Shown piece after piece: positions 10,101 through 18,687 of a stretch of 64,000 bases of DNA. The notes under the pieces were generated by a model. It had not been told where the DNA came from. It saw only the letters and a list, made by a program, of their open reading frames with translations, and searched no databases. Both the position numbers and the translations under genes were made by a program. This DNA is from Halarcobacter ebronensis (GTDB lineage Bacteria > Campylobacterota > Campylobacteria > Campylobacterales > Arcobacteraceae). Positions within the stretch are counted from its first letter, which is position 1, and every line of letters begins with the position of its first letter. The DNA is taken from the NCBI RefSeq assembly GCF_013201825.1, contig NZ_CP053836.1:1612001-1676000 (forward strand), read 5' to 3'.

Positions 10101-10232
10101 GTTTTCTGCAACAATAGGAAAAACCTCTTTAGGTATCTTTATATATGAACTAATCCCCATGAAAATTAAAAAAATTAGTATTGTGTAGTTTAGCCTAGCA
10201 TTATCTAGAAAAAAGTGTATTAATCTCTTCAT
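7158..10232 (-). CDS. RND-family efflux pump (AcrB/HAE1-like inner-membrane transporter)
   Basis: A proton-driven inner-membrane pump of 1024 aa, the usual size. It shows the duplicated RND layout: TM1 near residue 15, a periplasmic porter half, TM2-6 (about 330-480), a second periplasmic half and TM8-12 to the end. The proton-relay acidic pair is present in TM4 as IVDDAIVVSENIQRYLDEG. The equivalent second-half segment reads GVVINDGIIMLDFIKN. It is the first gene of an operon with the adaptor and outer-membrane protein; an upstream gap of about 150 bases separates it from the flagellar cluster. Substrate (drug, bile salt, dye, lipid) is not readable from sequence. Confidence 0.92.
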   Translation of the reverse strand: MKRLIHFFLDNARLNYTILIFLIFMGISSYIKIPKEVFPIVAENQIVVRGSYVGANAASLNSFAVTEIENELESVVGIKEIESTIRSGSFSIVLYLEDSYEPNDLINDVKDAISVVRSSLPSDMDEPTASVVKRTMSLLTIALTGDDEKELLDISKDLKTEIFKFNHINEIQISGDSDLQIDIYLDEEKLNAYGINSKSLISQIQNLSYIYPVASIEQKGNYVYVNTTDKKLVDNFWENSLIEVNSKKLYLSDLATIKIHYPKEDTIARVNGKSSITLNIYKDEQANVIELSKEVQKYLQEFKKNHKNINIEVIHDDAKPIKERLNTVISNISFGLVLVGLSMFVLISPRISVVVVLGIPFSFIIGVITFYYAGYSLSMLSLLAVLIMIGIIVDDAIVVSENIQRYLDEGKSIKDAVYKGTIEMLPPVLVASLTTVFAFLPMLYLSGRIGSFISIIPIVVSILIVASLIESFLFLPIHAKHMLKPKEKMLNWAPVYKFYEKILHLLIHNKFIFLGTFVIVVPLATFFMATSMRFQFFPNMDSDRITLSVKFDESKSLEDSSQIAKSFEKVLLDNKKELNLKTLQNRVGLFSSLSGDSESIENAFTMSLMLEDFKENNWIQNYLQPIFTFSFDFEQKEKTRIKKSFEIQKEVQTLIEPLLKKFDVTDKTLTTTRIGIVRTDLEFKISSKDSNLIQESIQKLKEELAKIDGVVDISDNAELGKYEYRYKVNNYGESLGLTESYIANALNSYFMERDQTKAVSIDGLVDVKTQLLTKDNLDSFKNFQLPLEDGRFVELSKVVDFTITKDFETLEKENSKIIKTVYANVELEKLTSSEALDKIRPALNEIEKSGVEIILGGEFEQNEQLKDELSIAVMISIFLIFIVLLINFPSFRISFIIISVIPFSLIGALLGHLVMGLNIMMPSLIGMLGLAGVVINDGIIMLDFIKNTKTKEEFYSRAKLRIRPILITSITTLLGLSTLIFYPSGQGVVLQPLAISLGFGLLWGTILNLIYLPALYAVLFKLKD

Positions 10233-10379
10233 ATAGTCTTTCTTTTAATATAGTAAAATTATGGAAATTCTACTATATTAAAATTAACAAATTATTATGC
10301 AAATATAAAAATATACTTAAATTATTCTACATAAAATTGCAATTAAAAACTATTGCTTTTTTATATAAATCATATAATT

Positions 10380-11240
10380 TTATGCATAACCATACAAGGA
10401 TGAAGATTTATCAGATAAATTATTTACATACGTATTAAATTCATTTGAGTTATTTTCATTATTGAACATCTTCATAATATTACTAAAATTACTTAATTTT
10501 AGATCTTCTTCATCATCTTGTGTAGTATTTTTTATAACATCAAATAGCTTTTTTATATTCTCTATAGAATCGTTATTACTAGCTTTAGAATTGGAACTAT
10601 TTGACTCACTAGTATTACTAATTCCATAATAAGCTTCCATCTCTTCTTTTGATACAACTCCATCTTTGTTTGTATCCATAATATCGTAATCTTCTTCATT
10701 TTCGCTACTACTTGATGAAGATGAACCTCCTGGAGCAACTGGAGCTGTTGAACCTGCGGCAATAGAATCAACAGCAGCAGTTAATTCATCTGTGGTAACT
10801 GAACCATCACCATCACTATCTAATGCAGTAAATTCTTCACTGGTTAATAAAGATAGTTCATCTTCGCTAAGAATTGAATCTTTGTTTGTATCATAGGCAG
10901 AGATTAATTCTGAAACAAAATCACTACTGTTTGTGTTATTGGTTTGAGTGGGTGAATCTGGCATCTGCAAACCAAGATCTGTCAATAAAGAAGCAAACTC
11001 TTCTGATGTAGGCATTTCACTATATTCTGAAAGCTTACTATCTATTGCTTTTGTTATTTCACTTTGAGTTAATAAACCATCTGAATCGCTATCCATTAAG
11101 CTGAATATATCATCTTCTAAATCAACTTCATCAATACTTAAAGCACCATCACTATTGGTATCATTCCGTCTTAAAGAGTTATCAGAGATTATATTGAGTA
11201 GAGATAGCAAGTCTGAATTTTGCGAAGTTATAGTATTCAT
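10380..11240 (-). CDS. Five-loop EF-hand calcium-binding protein downstream of fliD
   Basis: A 286-residue acidic protein with five complete 12-residue EF-hand loops, each starting with D and ending with E: DTNSDGALSIDE (about 27-38), DSDSDGLLTQSE (about 50-61), DTNKDSILSEDE, DSDGDGSVTTDE and DTNKDGVVSKEE. A Ser-rich linker separates loops four and five. There is no signal peptide or membrane helix. The start is taken as the ATG at 11240, because AAGGAG lies just upstream, inside an alternative frame start at 11255. It follows fliD at 59 bases on the same strand, so it is probably the last gene of the hook operon. Calcium binding is strongly suggested by the loops. A flagellar role or export through the flagellum is inference from position. 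Confidence 0.8.
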   Translation of the reverse strand: MNTITSQNSDLLSLLNIISDNSLRRNDTNSDGALSIDEVDLEDDIFSLMDSDSDGLLTQSEITKAIDSKLSEYSEMPTSEEFASLLTDLGLQMPDSPTQTNNTNSSDFVSELISAYDTNKDSILSEDELSLLTSEEFTALDSDGDGSVTTDELTAAVDSIAAGSTAPVAPGGSSSSSSSENEEDYDIMDTNKDGVVSKEEMEAYYGISNTSESNSSNSKASNNDSIENIKKLFDVIKNTTQDDEEDLKLSNFSNIMKMFNNENNSNEFNTYVNNLSDKSSSLYGYA

Positions 11241-11299
11241 AATATTCTCCTTCAATTATGAAATTCTATAACTTTTTAGTAAATAAAGGGTAACACTAA

Positions 11300-12643
11300 T
11301 TAGTTATCGTTATTGTTACTGTCCATTAATATTTTTAGAGATTGAAATGCATTTTCCATTTGAGTAATAATTACAGTATATGCAGCAAATTGTTCTGACA
11401 ATTGTTGATATTTAGTATCAATTCTAGTCTCTTCCTCTTCTTTATTATCATTCAAATCATCAATACTACTTTGCACTTTATTTAAAAAAGTTGTTAAAGT
11501 ACCAGAACTACTGTCTAAATCATCAAGATAGGTACTTAACTTAGTACCAATTCCTTCTTTCTCTGCATACCCAACAAATAACTCTTTTAAATCATCATAG
11601 TTATTTGTAACTGCTTCTGCAAGTTCAGAAGCATCAATTTGCATGTATCCACTTGTATCAAAAGAAATTCCATAAACAAAAATATTTTCTTCATCTTCTA
11701 ATCCATATGAATCAAAAAACATATTTTTAATATCACTTAAAATTGATTTTATTGCGCTTGAATCTGAAATCAAAACATTTCCATCATCATCTGCCGTAGT
11801 AGAAGAACTAACCAAATCAACTAATTCATTATAAACTGTTGCCATTTTTGAAATTTGTTCAGTAATGTATGAATCATCATTTGAAATTGATATAGAAGAT
11901 TTTCCTTCATCAACAGCTGTAATAATAAGTCCATTATTCATTGTAATTTTATTTGAAGACATATTATAACTAATACCGTCAATAGTACCAATAAAGTTTT
12001 GTGATGTTTGAATATGACTTTCATCTGCTCCAAATCCTAGATCAATATCTGTCTGAGAAATTGTTACTGCATTTTCTAATCCACTTTCTGAACTTTTAAT
12101 AACTAATCTATAAGAGTTGTCACTAACTTTTTCTAAAGAAGCATCAAGAGCACTTGTATAATTCAAATTAGTAACTAAATCTTCATATGTCATTTCATCT
12201 GTTGTGTCAAAAGTATAACTATCTTCACCAACAGTAATTGTTAATTTTCCAGCCCCAATATATGAAGTTGGATCACTAATTAAGCTAGATTGATAAACAT
12301 CTTTAGTTGCCAGTTGTGTAACATTGACTACAATTGTCCCAGGATTTAAATTTGATGTGTCAGTAGCATCAAAACTTGCTGAAGTACCTGTTGTAGAAGC
12401 AGTAACTTGGTCAAATACATTAGTATCGGATGTATATAAATCAAATCCTTCAACTACAGTCAGTAACTCTGCAATTTTATCTGCAATCTTCTCTGAAGCA
12501 GTTAATTCTGCTTCTTTCTTTTCAATACTGTCATCAATAGGGTCTACATATGCTGTAGTTTCAGCTGTTTTTAGCTTTTCAATTAACTCATCATTTAATT
12601 CTAAACTGCCTGAACTTCCAAGTCCTAAAATTCCTTCAGCCAT
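11300..12643 (-). CDS. fliD: Flagellar filament cap protein FliD (HAP2)
   Basis: FliD caps the growing filament and folds incoming flagellin. The N-terminus has GILGLGSSGSLELNDELIEKLKTAE, matching the FliD pattern of an early leucine/glycine segment and a basic helix. The middle carries the FliD N/C modules (NPGTIVVNVTQLATKDVYQSS; ENAVTISQTDIDLGFG). The C-terminus ends in a coiled coil (RIDTKYQQLSEQFAAYTVIITQMENAFQSL) typical of the D0/D1 region. The length of 447 aa is normal. AAAGGATATATT precedes the ATG. It lies 13 bases after flgK. Confidence 0.9.
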   Translation of the reverse strand: MAEGILGLGSSGSLELNDELIEKLKTAETTAYVDPIDDSIEKKEAELTASEKIADKIAELLTVVEGFDLYTSDTNVFDQVTASTTGTSASFDATDTSNLNPGTIVVNVTQLATKDVYQSSLISDPTSYIGAGKLTITVGEDSYTFDTTDEMTYEDLVTNLNYTSALDASLEKVSDNSYRLVIKSSESGLENAVTISQTDIDLGFGADESHIQTSQNFIGTIDGISYNMSSNKITMNNGLIITAVDEGKSSISISNDDSYITEQISKMATVYNELVDLVSSSTTADDDGNVLISDSSAIKSILSDIKNMFFDSYGLEDEENIFVYGISFDTSGYMQIDASELAEAVTNNYDDLKELFVGYAEKEGIGTKLSTYLDDLDSSSGTLTTFLNKVQSSIDDLNDNKEEEETRIDTKYQQLSEQFAAYTVIITQMENAFQSLKILMDSNNNDN

Positions 12644-12656
12644 AATATATCCTTTA

Positions 12657-14255
12657 CTACATATTTAAAATAGTTTGTAACATTTCATCAACTGCTGTAA
12701 TTACTTTAGCATTTGCTTCATATGCAGCTTGATATTGCATCAAACTAATCATCTCTGAATCTGGGTCAACTTTTGTTAAATTTTCATAAGTTGTTAACAT
12801 TGAGTTTAAAACTGCATCTTGAGACTCAGAATTAAAAGAATTATCTTCAACATCTGTTGAAACTCTAACTAATAACTTTTTATAAAATTCATCTAATGAT
12901 ACTGAACTATCATTACCTATTGATAAATTATCATTCCATTGTACTTGTGAAATAGCTTCTAAATCACCCGCTGTTAAAGAAAAAGTACTATTTTTTACAT
13001 AACTTAAAGTATTTACGCTTGTACCTGTAAATAGTGTTGTACTATTATCTTTAGAATAAGCTTCAACAAATGCCTTTACAAAATCATTTAAGGCACGCTT
13101 ATATGATAATATTTCAGATGTTTCACTTGTCAAATTTTCAGATAAAGATTTCATTGAACCACCTGATAAATTTAACTCATTATTATAAACTGCAACAGAC
13201 ACATGGTCCAAGGATTCTTGTGAAATTGCATCTTTTTCTAATGTTGCATTATTCACAGTAATTTTTATATCAAAGGCATTATCTTCACCACCTTCAACTC
13301 CTTTAATTACAAGATTATTAGAAGAGTCGAGATATGCCTCAACTGAATTAAAAGCAGGATTACTATTTATTGCATCAACAATTTGTTGCTTTAATTCATT
13401 TTCTGGTAATCCACTAACATTTGCACTTAATGTTAATGTTGTTGTATTATTAAGTGAAATAGTAATTGTATCTCCATCAGATACATTTGAATCTTCTAAT
13501 TCTGTAGTTGTATATATGTCTTTTTGTTGAATATACTCTTCATTAATAGATAATTTATGAAAACTAGAAGTATTAAATATTACATTTTCACCTCCAATTT
13601 TTAATGTATAATTACCATTTGCTGTACTTACATCAATATCTCCATAATCTGATAACTGACTTTCCAAAGCATCTCTCTTATCAAGAAGATCATTTGTTTC
13701 ACCTGTTTCAACCATTTTTCTATTTAAATGAACAATTTGTTCTAATATTGAATTTACTTCGTCAACTTGATCCTTTAGTAAAGACAAATTATCATCTTGT
13801 AACTCTTCTAAATCAGCATATACACCTTTTATTCCAGTTATAACCATTTGAGCTTGTGTATCAACTTCTGCTTGATAGGTTGATGATGTGGGTTCTCCTC
13901 TTAAACTCTCAACAGCAGTAAAGAAATTATTTAAAGTTACTGAAAATCCACTTGTTGCAGTCTCTTTAAAAATCATCTCTGCACTACTTAATGTACTATT
14001 TTGTTGAGTATAATAAGTTGAATAACTATTTTGATTCAAAATTTGACTATACAAATATTGACTAGTAGTTCTTATCACACCATCAAAGGATACACCATTC
14101 CCTATATTATTCTCTAATGAATTTAATTCACTAGTTTGGATAACTCTTTTTTTATATCCTTTTGTATCCTCATTTGCAATATTATTTGAAGTAACATCAA
14201 CCCCATATCTTGATGTTTTAAGCCCAGTTTGAGCTATATATAATGAATCCATCAT
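12657..14255 (-). CDS. flgK: Flagellar hook-filament junction protein FlgK (HAP1)
   Basis: FlgK is the first junction protein between hook and filament. The N-terminus (MMDSLYIAQTGLKTSRYGVD then VTSNNIANEDTKGYKKR) is the flagellar rod/hook D0 signature with the SNNIAN motif. The C-terminus (SLMQYQAAYEANAKVITAVDEMLQ) is the matching D0 helix. The LNRKMVETGETNDLLDKRDALESQLS segment near residue 175 is specific to FlgK. The 532 aa length is typical. Start at the first of two adjacent ATGs, with AAGGAG seven bases ahead. Position: flgL upstream, fliD downstream. Confidence 0.93.
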   Translation of the reverse strand: MMDSLYIAQTGLKTSRYGVDVTSNNIANEDTKGYKKRVIQTSELNSLENNIGNGVSFDGVIRTTSQYLYSQILNQNSYSTYYTQQNSTLSSAEMIFKETATSGFSVTLNNFFTAVESLRGEPTSSTYQAEVDTQAQMVITGIKGVYADLEELQDDNLSLLKDQVDEVNSILEQIVHLNRKMVETGETNDLLDKRDALESQLSDYGDIDVSTANGNYTLKIGGENVIFNTSSFHKLSINEEYIQQKDIYTTTELEDSNVSDGDTITISLNNTTTLTLSANVSGLPENELKQQIVDAINSNPAFNSVEAYLDSSNNLVIKGVEGGEDNAFDIKITVNNATLEKDAISQESLDHVSVAVYNNELNLSGGSMKSLSENLTSETSEILSYKRALNDFVKAFVEAYSKDNSTTLFTGTSVNTLSYVKNSTFSLTAGDLEAISQVQWNDNLSIGNDSSVSLDEFYKKLLVRVSTDVEDNSFNSESQDAVLNSMLTTYENLTKVDPDSEMISLMQYQAAYEANAKVITAVDEMLQTILNM

Positions 14256-14315
14256 AATGAACTCCTTAATATTTTAAAAGAAGAAAAATAATAAATCATA
14301 ATCATTTACCTTTCC

Positions 14316-15683
14316 TTAACTTAAATATTTAACCAAAGACATACTATTTAATCTACTAATCGTAGCATACATTGCTGTATAAGTACTTTCTAAAGCTTTA
14401 GCTTCAATTGCAAGAGAAGTTAAATCTGCAGAGGCATATTTTTCTTCTAAGATTTTTAGATTTGTTACTTTACTAGAAACAATATTTGCATATGCATTAA
14501 TTGTACTTGTTCTTGTTCCAACTAAAGAATGAGCAATGTTTTGTGATTCATATGCATCATTCATTTTATCAATAACATTAGTAAGAACATTTCTTTGCTC
14601 AACTTTAGTAATCGTATTTCCATTATTATCTACAAGTCTTAAAGCATTAATTGCATCAGTTAAATCATCAAAAACAGAATGATATACATCAAGATCAACT
14701 GTTGATGTGTTTGTTGTAGTAATAGTTCCATCACCATTATCAGTAACAGTAATTGGTGTTGTTGTAGTATCACCATTCATATACAAGCCATCAAAAGTTC
14801 CGTCATTGTCTGTATCCATCAATTTCCATTCGTTTTCATCTTTATCTAATATAATTTCATTTGTAGTGAAGGTAAAAGACTCCCCATCACTAGTAATATT
14901 AAGTTCAGTTGATGGAGAATCATTTGTTATTGTTATTGTACCATCACCATTATCTACAATAGATATTGGAGTAGTTGATGTATCACCATTCATGTATAAA
15001 CCATCAAAAGTACCATCAGCAGGAATGGTAGTATCAACAAATTGCCAACTATTCCCATCTTGATCAACAATAGTCTCAGTTGAATCTACAGTGAAAGTTG
15101 AACCATATTCATATTTTGCTCCACTACTTACTTCATTATTAACATAATAAAAAGCCTTAATGCCATTAATTCCTTGTGCTGTGTATGTTGCATCTTCAAC
15201 ATTAACTTTTCTTGTCGAATTATCACTTTGATATGATATTACTCCATTTGCATCTTTTATAAAAGGTATCGTACTTGTATTTACGCCTGAAAAAATATAT
15301 TGTCCATTTACATTAGTATTTGCAAGAGCTAAAAGAGAATTTCTATAATCCTCTAATTGAGTAGCTATAATTTCTCTTTGACTTTGAGCAGTAGTATCAT
15401 TATTTGCTTCAAGTAAATCACCTATAACTGATTGTGTAGTATTTTTAACTTCTGCCATAGTATCATCACTAATAGTATTAAAAGCTTGACTAAGTGTAAT
15501 ATATTGTGAAATTGCAGTATAGCCATTTTTATCATTTTGAATGTTTAATATTTGACTATATAGAACTGCATTATCACTTCCATACTCTAAAGCCTCTTTT
15601 GTACCTAAAGCAGTATTAACTTTAGCATTTCTCTCATCTAGTAATGAAAGATTGTATTTTATTTGAGAAATAGACTTAACCAT
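14316..15683 (-). CDS. flgL: Flagellar hook-filament junction protein FlgL (HAP3) with internal repeat
   Basis: FlgL is the second junction protein. The flagellin-like N-terminus (SISQIKYNLSLLDERNAKVNTA, D0/D1) and C-terminus (YASADLTSLAIEAKALESTY then TAMYATISRLNSMSLVKYLS) flank a variable middle. That middle carries two related segments of about 48 residues (about 204-252 and 277-323). Both contain GTFDGLYMNGDT then STTPI or TTTPI, and DNGDGTIT. The second also has DTDNDGTFD, a calcium-loop-like pattern. The length of 455 aa exceeds the usual 300-400 because of this insert. TTAGGAG precedes the ATG. Between flgE and flgK on the same strand. Confidence 0.9.
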   Translation of the reverse strand: MVKSISQIKYNLSLLDERNAKVNTALGTKEALEYGSDNAVLYSQILNIQNDKNGYTAISQYITLSQAFNTISDDTMAEVKNTTQSVIGDLLEANNDTTAQSQREIIATQLEDYRNSLLALANTNVNGQYIFSGVNTSTIPFIKDANGVISYQSDNSTRKVNVEDATYTAQGINGIKAFYYVNNEVSSGAKYEYGSTFTVDSTETIVDQDGNSWQFVDTTIPADGTFDGLYMNGDTSTTPISIVDNGDGTITITNDSPSTELNITSDGESFTFTTNEIILDKDENEWKLMDTDNDGTFDGLYMNGDTTTTPITVTDNGDGTITTTNTSTVDLDVYHSVFDDLTDAINALRLVDNNGNTITKVEQRNVLTNVIDKMNDAYESQNIAHSLVGTRTSTINAYANIVSSKVTNLKILEEKYASADLTSLAIEAKALESTYTAMYATISRLNSMSLVKYLS

Positions 15684-15699
15684 ACTACACTCCTAATTA

Positions 15700-17745
15700 T
15701 TATCTCTTTAATTGAATTAAAGTTGTTAACAACTCATCAGCTGTTGTAATTGATTTTGAGTTTGCTTCAAAAGCTCTTTGAAAAACCATAAGATTAACCA
15801 AACTTTCACTTAAATCCGCTTTACTTAATTCTAATGTTTTAGCACTAATTAATGTAGAGTTATCATTATTGATTGTATAAATTGGTTTACCACTTGATGT
15901 AGTCTCTGCTAAAAGGTTATTACCAATAGCTTTTAACTCAATATTATTAGCAAATTGTGCAATTGCAATTTGACCAACAACATAATCCACTCCATCTTGA
16001 GTAATTGTAATAAGACCTGTTTCATCCACATTAAACTCACCAAATGATTCATCTGTAAGACCTAATGAATCAAGTTTTAACTGTAATGAAGTTTTTGAAG
16101 TCTCTTGATCAACATTAGAGATTATTTGCATAAATTCTGCACCAGCACCTGTATTCCCACTAAGTTCTAAATCTTTTTCTTTAGTATAAGTTGTTGCCGT
16201 TGAATCATCTGTATAACTAATAATACCAGTGAATTCTTCACCTGTTGTTTTTGACTCAATAACAAGTTTTCCATTGATTGTTTTTGCTTCAACAAGTAAA
16301 CTTAAATCTGGATCTAGATTTATTTGAGAGATTAAATCTGTAACTGCTTCTTTATATGAAACCTCTGTTCCTGTTACACCTTGAGTACTTGTTACAGTAT
16401 GAACAATTCCATCAATTGTCATACTAAAACTTATTGTATCTCCTGTACCAGCAGTACCATCATCCCATGTTATAAGGTTTCCATCATCATCTGAGACAAT
16501 ATCATTTTGTTCATAAACATCATATTGTTTACCAGCAACAGCATTTCTTAATGCATTCATTGCTGACTCAACAGCACCTTCGCCTGTTCCAGCAACGGCT
16601 TCAGTTATATTTACTTTTGTACCTTCAAGTTCAGTCGAATTGGAAAATTCAGAAACATCTCCTATAAGAAAATCTTCTCCAGGATTGATTGAATCTATTC
16701 TAATTCTTCCTTCTAAAACATCTGCAATATTTGTTGATGGGTTATTTGATGCATCTACAGTATAAGCTACTAATCCTGTAATATCTGAAATCTTATCAGC
16801 TAAGGCTTTATAAGTTGCCGCCCTACTTGCTAAAATATTATACTCTTCATCAGATAAGTCTGCTGCACCATCTCCATCTAAATCTAAACCAGTCATCCCA
16901 GCATCATATAGTGCTTCAAGTTCTGCTCTTAATTCTGTATTAGCAGTTGTATTAACATAATCCACTGGATATTTATTTCCATCAATATATACATAAATTT
17001 GTTGTTTCTCACCATTTAAAGAACTACTTGTAAGACTTGGAAAATCAATTACACTTGATTGTGCAATTGATGGAGAAGAAGTTGCATTTGGATTTTCTGC
17101 ATAATCTTCTAAAGCACTAGTATATTTAGTAATAAGTTGCTCAATATCAGAGATTTTAGATGATTTTGATTTTATACCTGAACCTGTAAGCTCTAAAGAG
17201 TCACTTTTTGCACTAGTTTGATAATCTGTCATTTTTGCAGCATATGTCTCAATTTTATTTGAAAATTTTATAATCTGATTACCAGCAATTTCTGTAAAAT
17301 TATCATTAAAAGAGGTCCAGTTTTTATTTGTAGAGATAACATCACTTGTTGGGTCTAATGTACTCATAGCCCAACCTTGTACTTCATAGCCATTAGCATC
17401 TTGTAAAGTACCATTATCTCCCATTCTTAGATTTCCAGCTCTTGTATAGTAAGTTTCAGAAGTTCCTGTTGCATTTACATTTGATACAACGAAAAATCCA
17501 TCCCCATTTAGGGCCAAGTCATAATTTGAGCCAGTAAGATTTAAGCTTCCTTGAACATACTGTTTCTCAGCACTTGTAACAGTTGCCCCTTTACCTATAC
17601 TGTCTTGATACATCAAATCAGCAAAAGAAACCCTAGAAGCTTTATAACCAACAGTGTTAACGTTTGCTATATTATTAGACTCATTATCAATTGCAGCTTG
17701 AGCTGCCGATAATCCTGAAATTCCAGTCCATAATGCACCAATCAT
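15700..17745 (-). CDS. flgE: Flagellar hook protein FlgE
   Basis: FlgE polymerises into the hook. The N-terminus (GALWTGISGLSAAQAAIDNE then SNNIANVNTVGYKASRVSF) contains the SNNIAN motif of axial proteins. The next segment has the QGSLNLTGSNYDLALNGDGFF pattern of FlgE/FlgF/FlgG. The C-terminus (LVNLMVFQRAFEANSKSITT then ADELLTTLIQLKR) is the D0 helix. The length of 681 aa is long, as in Campylobacterota hooks with extra outer domains. Inside the insert is an EF-hand-like loop, DLDGDGAADLSDEE (about residues 286-299). AAAAGGA precedes the ATG. Between flgD and flgL. Confidence 0.93.
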   Translation of the reverse strand: MIGALWTGISGLSAAQAAIDNESNNIANVNTVGYKASRVSFADLMYQDSIGKGATVTSAEKQYVQGSLNLTGSNYDLALNGDGFFVVSNVNATGTSETYYTRAGNLRMGDNGTLQDANGYEVQGWAMSTLDPTSDVISTNKNWTSFNDNFTEIAGNQIIKFSNKIETYAAKMTDYQTSAKSDSLELTGSGIKSKSSKISDIEQLITKYTSALEDYAENPNATSSPSIAQSSVIDFPSLTSSSLNGEKQQIYVYIDGNKYPVDYVNTTANTELRAELEALYDAGMTGLDLDGDGAADLSDEEYNILASRAATYKALADKISDITGLVAYTVDASNNPSTNIADVLEGRIRIDSINPGEDFLIGDVSEFSNSTELEGTKVNITEAVAGTGEGAVESAMNALRNAVAGKQYDVYEQNDIVSDDDGNLITWDDGTAGTGDTISFSMTIDGIVHTVTSTQGVTGTEVSYKEAVTDLISQINLDPDLSLLVEAKTINGKLVIESKTTGEEFTGIISYTDDSTATTYTKEKDLELSGNTGAGAEFMQIISNVDQETSKTSLQLKLDSLGLTDESFGEFNVDETGLITITQDGVDYVVGQIAIAQFANNIELKAIGNNLLAETTSSGKPIYTINNDNSTLISAKTLELSKADLSESLVNLMVFQRAFEANSKSITTADELLTTLIQLKR

Positions 17746-17831
17746 TTTAAATCCTTTTAATTGTATTGCAGATATAAAAACTGCATATTTATTCTATTAT
17801 ATCTAAACTTTTGTAAATTTAGAAGTCATAA

Positions 17832-18596
17832 TCAATATATTTTGGTAATTCCAGAATATAACAAAGTATCAGCCTCTTCATTATATGTAGTTGCACTATT
17901 GATACTATATGACATATTTAAATCACCTGTTGAATTAATAGAACTATTACCACCATTTACATAAACAACCATCTGATATTTTCCACTAGCATTCTCTGCC
18001 ATAGAAGCACTAACACCACTAATTGCATTTATCTCTTCTGCTAATTGATCATAAGTTTTTCCACTAGTTTCAATTGTATGTGTTTCACCTTTAGAATCAG
18101 TTAAAGTTATACTATCTTCACTATTTGTTGAATCTAAAGAGTCATTTGAATTCTCTGTCTCTGCAAAGGTATAAACATCATAATAACCAGTAATTTCATA
18201 GGCAGTAAGATAAACTTTTCCATCACTACCTTCTACAGAAGATACTTTATACTGTTTTACATTTCCACTATCATCTTTCTCTCCGTTTTCAACAATATTA
18301 CCTATTAAAGAGGCAGCATTAGATAATGCATTTTGTTGAAAAGTATCAGTTAATGTACCCATTGCATCTACAGTTGCCAAGTTAGCTTCTAAAGTAGACA
18401 ATTGCAATTGAGAATCTAACATTGACGAAGAATCAACAGGATTTGTTGGATCTTGTAATGATAACTCTTTTAGCATTAGTTTAATAAAATCTTCACTTTG
18501 TAATCCATCTGCACTAACACTTGTTGTATACGTATTACCATAAGCATCAGTTCCAGTTGAAGTTGTTACTCCACTAGTTGCACTAGTTGTTGCCAT
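17832..18596 (-). CDS. flgD: Flagellar hook capping protein FlgD
   Basis: FlgD is the scaffold that caps the hook during assembly. The N-terminal signature is clear: DFIKLMLKELSLQDPTNPVD followed by SSSMLDSQLQLSTLEA, then a SLIGNIVE segment. The C-terminal half is the variable FlgD beta domain (KVYLTAYEITGYYDVYTF). The length of 254 aa is normal. GAAAGGAG lies before the ATG. It is the first gene of the hook operon running flgD, flgE, flgL, flgK, fliD and the EF-hand gene, and sits 91 bases after the sensor kinase gene. Confidence 0.9.
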   Translation of the reverse strand: MATTSATSGVTTSTGTDAYGNTYTTSVSADGLQSEDFIKLMLKELSLQDPTNPVDSSSMLDSQLQLSTLEANLATVDAMGTLTDTFQQNALSNAASLIGNIVENGEKDDSGNVKQYKVSSVEGSDGKVYLTAYEITGYYDVYTFAETENSNDSLDSTNSEDSITLTDSKGETHTIETSGKTYDQLAEEINAISGVSASMAENASGKYQMVVYVNGGNSSINSTGDLNMSYSINSATTYNEEADTLLYSGITKIY

Positions 18597-18649
18597 AGGA
18601 AACTCCTTTCTTGCATTTTGCTTAAAAACAAAAATATTTCACTACTTGA

Positions 18650-18655
18650 ATTATA
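18650..18655 (-). promoter_or_regulatory. Sigma-70 type -10 box ahead of flgD
   Basis: On the minus strand the sequence TGCTAATATAATTC gives a perfect TATAAT (18655-18650), with AT-rich periodic sequence upstream instead of a -35 box. This predicts a leader of about 45 bases before the flgD ATG. I see no GG/GC pair spaced like a sigma-54 promoter. This fits published reports that Arcobacter lacks the usual flagellar sigma hierarchy. Confidence 0.5.
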
Positions 18656-18687
18656 TTAGCATAAAGTAAATAAAAAGTAACAGAATT

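Noticed and set aside
12324-12668. Plus-strand frame over the start of fliD
   Set aside because: Antisense to fliD with no ribosome-binding site or recognisable protein features.
14707-15063. Plus-strand frame and repeated DNA inside flgL, considered as a separate gene or CRISPR-like repeat
   Set aside because: The repetition is explained by the duplicated FlgL domain; only two units, no short identical repeats with spacers.
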